Shown here: piece after piece, positions 58,561 to 64,000 of the stretch | Position numbering within the stretch: position 1 is the stretch's first letter | How the letters are laid out: every line of letters starts with the position of its first letter | NCBI GenBank assembly: GCA_937923255.1 | Contig: CALAIL010000062.1 | Location: forward strand, 26,060-90,059 | Reading direction: 5' to 3' | Source: an uncultured Propionivibrio sp. | GTDB taxonomy: Bacteria > Pseudomonadota > Gammaproteobacteria > Burkholderiales > Rhodocyclaceae | DNA: 64,000 nt | Program-made: the position numbers and the translations under genes | Notes under the pieces: generated by a model | The model's database searches: none | Seen by the model: only the letters and a program-made list of their open reading frames with translations | What the model was told of the DNA's origin: nothing

Positions 58561-59620
58561 AATCCTGCTTCTCCCTACAGGAAATTTCCCTTAAAAAGCC
58601 AGTGAGTGCTACAGGAAGCGGCGCTTCCAAGGACAGCGCCTCACCGCTGACCGGATGGAGCAAACGCATCTTCCAGGCATGCAGGAACATACGTTTCAGC
58701 CCCTTCTGGACAAGCGCACGATTCAGCGCAAAATCACCATATTTTTCATCACCGGCAATCGGGTATCCCATCGCGGCGCAATGCACACGAATCTGATGCG
58801 TTCGCCCCGAGCGCAACTCCGCTTCCAGCAGGCTGAAATTTTCCCAGCGCGCCAGCAGGCGAAATACCGTGTGCGCCGGCTTGCCCAAAGCATCGACACG
58901 CACGCGTCGTTCGCCCGATTCGAGCAAGAATTTGAATAACGGCAGGCGAACATGGCGCAGCGGCTCCTGCCAACGCCCCGCAACGAGCACGAAATAACGC
59001 TTGTCGACACGACGTTCACCATGTCCGGAAGAGCCTTCCCGGAACATATCGTGCAACACGGTCAGCACCGAGCGTTTTTTACCGACCAGCAGAATGCCCG
59101 AAGTCTCGCGGTCGAGCCGATGCGCAAGTTCCAGAAACTTTGCCTGCGGCCGCTGCCGGCGCAGCGCCTCGATCACCCCGAAGCTAACGCCACTGCCGCC
59201 GTGCACGGCCAGTCCCGCCGGTTTGTTGATCACCAGCAAGGCGGCATCTTCGTAAAGGATGGGTAGCGCTGCCTTGAGCTGCGCGCCGGCCATGATTTCA
59301 TCCGCACACGCTTCCTCGCGCCGTGCAATGCGCAAAGGCGGAATTCTCAGTACATCGCCGGTTTGCAGGCGGTAGGCATTATCGACACGCCGCCCATTGA
59401 CGCGCACCTGGCCACTCCGCACGATCCGGTAAATATGGCTTTTAGGAACGCCGTGGGCGATCCTGAACAAAAAATTATCGAGGCGCTGGCCATGCGCATC
59501 TTCACCAACCAGCGTCTGGGAAACCTGAAAAAAGTCCGGAGAAAGCGGGGAAACCGGCGCAACCGGCAAGGAGTTCAAAGGAACGGGGCGAGAGACGTTT
59601 TCTTTGCCAATTCCGACCAT
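58544..59620 (-). CDS. rluC: 23S rRNA pseudouridine synthase RluC
   Basis: About 358 residues: S4 RNA-binding domain (QRLDNFLFRIAHGVPKSHIY), then the RluA-type catalytic domain with HRLDRETSGILLV (catalytic Asp), RTHQIRVHCAAMGYPIAGDEKYG, and LFLHAWKMRLLHP-like end. Makes pseudouridine at 955/2504/2580 in E. coli. ATG 59620 is preferred; the open frame extends 38 codons upstream without conservation. Divergent from rne, the usual arrangement. Confidence 0.95.
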   Translation of the reverse strand: MVGIGKENVSRPVPLNSLPVAPVSPLSPDFFQVSQTLVGEDAHGQRLDNFLFRIAHGVPKSHIYRIVRSGQVRVNGRRVDNAYRLQTGDVLRIPPLRIARREEACADEIMAGAQLKAALPILYEDAALLVINKPAGLAVHGGSGVSFGVIEALRRQRPQAKFLELAHRLDRETSGILLVGKKRSVLTVLHDMFREGSSGHGERRVDKRYFVLVAGRWQEPLRHVRLPLFKFLLESGERRVRVDALGKPAHTVFRLLARWENFSLLEAELRSGRTHQIRVHCAAMGYPIAGDEKYGDFALNRALVQKGLKRMFLHAWKMRLLHPVSGEALSLEAPLPVALTGFLREISCREKQDYGQAL

Positions 59621-60052
59621 TTTGAATATACTGCCTCCCGCGATTTGCGTCTCGTACCGAAAGAGGCGCCGACCCGTAAGACCGTTGCGCGACGCTGGTT
59701 TTTTGCATTTCCTGCAATGACTGTTGCGGCGCACTTCCCGGCAGGCATCGGCAGCTTCACTTGCGCCAATTTGCGCAAGATCGGTGCAAAGCAGGTCACC
59801 TGGTTAAGTACGCTCACCAAAAGTAGCGATACTACTTGATTTATGCGCGTTTGACACGTTCGGAACGCCTCAGGCAGATTTCACAGATCCCGGAGATTCC
59901 GGGAAATAATGAAAAACGACGGAAACTCGATTCAGCGATTCACTCACCCGGCACCGGCATCAACATATATGAAGCATCCGCCATTCCACTGATTCGTTAC
60001 CGCCTGCAACAGGCGCTCCCTTCGTGCATGCATCGCGCACGGGAGCACAAGA
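59621..60052. other. Divergent rluC/rne leader region
   Basis: About 430 bases, no gene. It should include both promoters and the rne 5' leader, which in E. coli is used for autoregulation. GGAG at 60041-60044 precedes ATG 60053. Confidence 0.5.
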
Positions 60053-62995
60053 ATGAAACGCATGCTGTTCAATGCGACACAGGCCGAGGAACTCCGTGTC
60101 GCCATTGTCGATGGTCAAAAACTGATCGACCTCGACATTGAATCGTCCACCCGGGAACAGAAAAAAAGCAATATTTACAAAGCGGTCATCACCCGCATCG
60201 AACCGAGCCTGGAAGCTGCCTTCGTCGATTACGACAGCGAACGGCACGGTTTCCTCCCCTTTAAGGAAATCTCGCGTAGTTATTTCCAGCCGGGCGCCGA
60301 AGCCGGCCGGGCGTCGATTAAAGAAGCCTTACGCGAGGGGCAGGAACTGATCGTCCAGGTCGACAAGGACGAACGCGGCAACAAGGGCGCGGCGATGACG
60401 ACGTTCATCAGCCTGGCCGGCCGCTATCTCGTGCTGATGCCCAACAACCCGCGCGGCGGCGGCGTTTCGCGCCGCGTCGAGGGTGACGAGCGTGCCGAGC
60501 TGCGCGAAATCATGGATCAGCTGGAAGTACCGCAGGGCATGAGCCTAATCGCCCGCACGGCGGCAATTGGCCGCGGCCTGGAAGAATTGCAGTGGGATCT
60601 CAATTACCTGCTGCAACTCTGGAAAGCCATCGAGAACGCGGCCGACGCCAACAGCGGCGCCTTTCTCATCTACCCTGAGGGCAACCTCGTAATCCGCGCC
60701 CTCCGCGACTATTTCCAGCCCGACATCGGCGAAATCCTCATCGACACGGACGACATCTTCGAGCAGGCGCAGCACTTCATGTCCACCGTGATGCCGGCCA
60801 ATATCGACCGGATCAAGCGCTACAGCGACGATGTACCGCTCTTTTCGCGCTTTCAGATTGAGCACCAGATCGAATCGGCCTACTCGCGGCAGGTCAATCT
60901 GCCTTCCGGCGGCGCCATCGTCATCGACCACACCGAGGCGCTAGTCTCGGTCGACGTCAACTCCGGGCGCTCGACACGCGGCGCCGATATCGAAGAAACC
61001 GCCTTCAAAACCAACCTGGAAGCGGCCGAGGAAGTTGCCCGCCAGTTGCGCCTGCGCGACTTAGGCGGCCTGATCGTCGTCGATTTCATCGACATGGAAA
61101 GCTCGCGCAACCAGCGCGAGGTTGAAAACCGCCTGCGTGACGCCCTGCACTTCGACCGGGCGCGCGTACAGATCGGCAAGATCAGCCGCTTCGGCCTCAT
61201 GGAACTGTCACGCCAGCGCCTGCGCCCGGCCCTGGCGGAAACCAGCTACATCCCCTGCCCGCGCTGTTCCGGCACCGGCCACACCCGGAGCACGGAATCG
61301 GCAGCGCTGCACATCCTGCGCATTCTTGAAGAAGAGGCGATGAAAGACAACACCGCCGCCGTATATACGCAGGTGCCGGTCGATGTTGCAACTTTCCTAC
61401 TCAACGAAAAGCGCCACGACATCTACTCCATCGAAATGCGGCACAAAGTCAGCCTCATGCTGATTCCCAACATCCACCTTGAGACGCCGCAGCACATGAT
61501 CACACGCATGCGTCACGACGATCTCAACCAGGAAGAAACCAGCCAGCCGTCGTACAAAATGGTGGAAGAGCCGGCGGAAGAACACGGCAAGCAAATGCCC
61601 GCGAGCAAAGAAACGCGCGCGCCGCGCCGCCAGGAAGCGGCCATCAAAGGCATCACTCCGGCGCAGCCTGCGCCCATCGTGCCGAAAAAATCCAGCGAAC
61701 CCCCAGCCGCCGGCGTCGGTCTGTTCGCCAAAATTATTTCCTGGCTCCGCGGCACGCCAGCCGAAGTGCCCGAAAAACACGAACCGAAACCGCGCGCAGG
61801 CAGCCGCCGCGAGACATCGCGTGAAAGCCGCGAGAATCGGGAAAATCGCCGCGGCGGACGCAACACCCGGCGGGACGAGGAACGCGACACCCGGCCCAGC
61901 CGCGAAGCACGCGAGGGTAAAGCACGCAACGAAAATGGCGAAAACGGCCACAATGCCAACAACGGCAGCGAGAAGACGCGGGCAAGCCGAGAAAAGGATA
62001 CACAGAGGGAAACACCGAAAGAGCCGCGCCGTCAGCGCAGCAGTTCATCGCGCGCAGAACGCGAGGCGCGCCAGGCCGTACCGGAAGCCGGCAACAATGT
62101 GCCGGATACCGTCGTAGCGCCGCCTGCCCAGGCCGAAAACAGCGAACGTGCCGGCGAATACACCGCCGAAGAAAACAGCACTACGACACGCCGCCGCGGG
62201 CGCCGTGGCGGGCGTCGTGACCGCCATGAAAATACAGCGGGAAATGCACCGGAAGCACCGGAAAATTCGCCGGAAAACGCATCGGAAAACGTCTCCGCAG
62301 CCGCGCCAGCACCTGCGCTCGCAGTGCCGGAAATGGCGTCAGAAACGACGGCAGCCAACATCAGCGCAACGACGGCGACGACAGCGATTGTCGCCGTATC
62401 AGCCGCCACGATCAGCACGCTGGACACCGAGGCAGCGAGCGCAGCGCAGGCAACAAAACCGGGGGACAGCGAATCTCCGGCCGAGCCAGACGATGAAGAA
62501 ACTTCCGTGTTCTTTGCCACCGAGGCCGCGATCATCACGCCGGAAACCCTGCAAACTCCGCCGTCGGAAACCTTGCCGACAGCTTCGCTTGACGCGGACG
62601 CCACGGCCGCCGTTGACAGCGCGTCCGCTCCCATCGTTTCGGCGCCCGACACCAAACCCGACGACGCCCCGCCGCCCTCGGCGCCGGCCACTGCGCCATC
62701 GGGCGAAACCCCGCAACTGGCGTCGGCAACGGCCGAACCGATTGTTGCCGACCCGCTGCCGGCAAGCGCCGTAACCGACCTGTCACGATCACTGTCCGAG
62801 GCCGGGCTGGTGATGGTGGAAACCCAACATGAGAAACACCAGGCATGGCAACCCGAAGTTACGGCCGCGCCGGCAAAACCGCGGCCGCGCCGTCGTCGGC
62901 CCAAGGTCGAAATCTCCGACGAACCACTGGTCATGGTGGAAACCAACGCCCGCCCGTCCGAACACAGTCAAATGGGTGAAACGGGGGAAAACTAA
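60053..62995 (+). CDS. rne: Ribonuclease E
   Basis: The endonuclease that starts most mRNA decay and matures rRNA and tRNA, and the scaffold of the degradosome. 980 residues: [21 protein letters not shown]1 domain ([20 protein letters not shown] to FLPFKEI), RNase H/DNase I-like core, magnesium aspartates in [10 protein letters not shown] and VVDFIDME, and the zinc link CPRCSGTGH. From about residue 500 a long disordered arginine-rich and then alanine/proline-rich tail follows, with [16 protein letters not shown] and the [11 protein letters not shown] end. Confidence 0.97.
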   Translation: MKRMLFNATQAEELRVAIVDGQKLIDLDIESSTREQKKSNIYKAVITRIEPSLEAAFVDYDSERHGFLPFKEISRSYFQPGAEAGRASIKEALREGQELIVQVDKDERGNKGAAMTTFISLAGRYLVLMPNNPRGGGVSRRVEGDERAELREIMDQLEVPQGMSLIARTAAIGRGLEELQWDLNYLLQLWKAIENAADANSGAFLIYPEGNLVIRALRDYFQPDIGEILIDTDDIFEQAQHFMSTVMPANIDRIKRYSDDVPLFSRFQIEHQIESAYSRQVNLPSGGAIVIDHTEALVSVDVNSGRSTRGADIEETAFKTNLEAAEEVARQLRLRDLGGLIVVDFIDMESSRNQREVENRLRDALHFDRARVQIGKISRFGLMELSRQRLRPALAETSYIPCPRCSGTGHTRSTESAALHILRILEEEAMKDNTAAVYTQVPVDVATFLLNEKRHDIYSIEMRHKVSLMLIPNIHLETPQHMITRMRHDDLNQEETSQPSYKMVEEPAEEHGKQMPASKETRAPRRQEAAIKGITPAQPAPIVPKKSSEPPAAGVGLFAKIISWLRGTPAEVPEKHEPKPRAGSRRETSRESRENRENRRGGRNTRRDEERDTRPSREAREGKARNENGENGHNANNGSEKTRASREKDTQRETPKEPRRQRSSSSRAEREARQAVPEAGNNVPDTVVAPPAQAENSERAGEYTAEENSTTTRRRGRRGGRRDRHENTAGNAPEAPENSPENASENVSAAAPAPALAVPEMASETTAANISATTATTAIVAVSAATISTLDTEAASAAQATKPGDSESPAEPDDEETSVFFATEAAIITPETLQTPPSETLPTASLDADATAAVDSASAPIVSAPDTKPDDAPPPSAPATAPSGETPQLASATAEPIVADPLPASAVTDLSRSLSEAGLVMVETQHEKHQAWQPEVTAAPAKPRPRRRRPKVEISDEPLVMVETNARPSEHSQMGETGEN

Positions 62996-63085
62996 GCCTA
63001 CAGCCGCCACACGACCCTTCCACTCCCCGTTTTTGATCTATCGGTAATTTCTGCTCGGGCGGTGGATTGGCCCAACTGCCGACGA

Positions 63086-63117
63086 AAAGCGCGACACGCA
63101 GGTGTCGCGCTTTCTTT
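63086..63117 (+). terminator. Intrinsic terminator of rne
   Basis: AAAGCGCGACAC pairs perfectly with GTGTCGCGCTTT around GCAG, then CTTTT. About 90 bases after the stop. Confidence 0.92.
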
Positions 63118-63199
63118 TGCGCGGAATGAAAAACATGCATCGTTAGCTCGCAGGCACCATGCGGCTAAGTAAGCTCAACGGCCTAAGTTTTGATCTTTT

Positions 63200-64000
63200 G
63201 GGCGCACCGCCGGCCGAGCTGGACGAAGCATCACTTCGGCTGTCGGCGCTTCGACAGTACCTTCCCTTGCAGTTCCAATCGCGCGTGAAGGAAGCATCGC
63301 CGGTTGAATCGCCGCCGGCGATGGCCGCAGACCTGCCACAACACCGCCATCACACCTGCCCCAAACCCCGCGTAAAACGGGCATCTCCGGAGGGGCTGCC
63401 CGCCAGCCCAGTGTTTACGGGCGTTTCCAGCCTACCTACCCGCTAGCCCAGTATTTACGCGGGTTTCCAGACCACTTGCTCGCAAACGCCCTATTGACGT
63501 GGGCTTGCAGCCAGCCGATTTAGATAACCGAGCACATCTGAAAGACGCAGACAGCAAATCGGCGAGCCAAAGTAGCAAATGAGTATCGCGCCTCGTCGCC
63601 ATAGCTGTCGCCGCAAGCTACAAGCCACAAGCCGGCAATGCCGGCAACACCGCTGCCGGCTACAGACCCACCACAATATCCGCCGCCACACCTGCCCTAA
63701 ACCCCGCGTAAAACGGGCGTTTCCGAAGGGCCTGCCCGCTAGCCCACTATTTACGCGGGTTTCCGGGTAGCCTGCTCGCAAACGCCCTATTGACGCGGGC
63801 TTGCGGCCAGTCGATTTAGATAGCCGGGCGTCACATCCAGAACAAGCAAGCAGCAAGTCGACAAGCCACAGTAGAAAAAAACAAGTAGAGCTTTTTTCAG
63901 CCAGACGACTGCGTCCCGTTGCCTTTTTCTATAAAGCCATGCCCCAAAATTTAAGAGCACTGCATCTGCTACATCTTTCCACAGTCCCTATATAAGCCCA
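63200..64000. repeat. Hairpin-repeat cluster G with a 336-bp tandem block
   Basis: No gene seen to the window end. Two blocks (near 63343-63580 and 63679-63880) share CACACCTGCCC, CCCGCGTAAAACGGGC, AGCCCAGTATTTACGCGGG, AACGCCCTATTGACG and CGATTTAGATA, with a 336-bp offset. They resemble cluster A more than cluster B. Confidence 0.75.

Overview
The window looks like a chromosome segment of a Betaproteobacterium. Most of it is GC-rich. It carries a DUF3567 gene (a family I know only from Betaproteobacteria), a Neisseria-ACP-like lysozyme-inhibitor protein, and familiar proteobacterial neighbourhoods: carA/carB/greA/yhbY/rlmE/ftsH/folP, bamE-dapB, ispD-ispF, metNIQ and rne/rluC/HAD/sppA. Genus cannot be settled from the sequence alone. 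About 45 genes are intact housekeeping or transport genes. Several familiar neighbours are missing: glmM after folP, fur beside bamE, and a small gene between sppA and the HAD phosphatase.

Layout. 0-2 kb: the first codons of a minus-strand gene, a frameshifted NrtR-type Nudix regulator and a SotB-type sugar efflux pump. 3.4-13.1 kb: folP, ftsH, rlmE, yhbY, greA, carB, a small unknown gene and carA. 14.7-16 kb: dapB and bamE. 16.4-19.2 kb: copper chaperone and CopA. 19.6-23.2 kb: azlCD, hemN and a secreted protein made of two ACP-like domains. 23.6-27.6 kb: a universal stress protein, an unusual ClpX-like ATPase without a zinc domain, a PmtA-like methyltransferase and an NfeD/SPFH pair. 28.1-32.2 kb: a YafJ-type glutamine amidotransferase whose best start codon is ATC, a Cys/Met-metabolism PLP enzyme and YcaO. 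39.3-46.1 kb: hcxA, metQIN, ispFD and thiD. 47-55.3 kb: a CynX-type transporter, DUF3567, a Ca-type P-ATPase with a UspA protein, and a MatC-like carrier. 56.7-63 kb: sppA, HAD phosphatase, rluC and rne.

Between 32.4 and 39.3 kb lies an AT-richer accessory island. It holds a lone protein of unknown function, a decayed IS1595-type element with perfect 18-bp ends, and then a series of displaced Rhs C-terminal tips. Each tip is followed directly, often with overlapping stop and start codons, by a small candidate immunity gene. No full rhs gene is present. This is a graveyard or store of polymorphic-toxin modules, and several toxins carry frameshifts or stops while the immunity genes stay open.

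The most striking unexplained feature is a family of short hairpin-forming repeats, about 40-46 bp per unit. They fill at least seven intergenic gaps (2.3-2.8, 13.3-14.65, 27.7-27.95, 49.3-49.45, 50.0-50.1, 56.1-56.5 and 63.35-63.8 kb) and are sometimes amplified into 336- or 455-bp tandem blocks. Their stems change in a compensatory way, which suggests that the fold matters.
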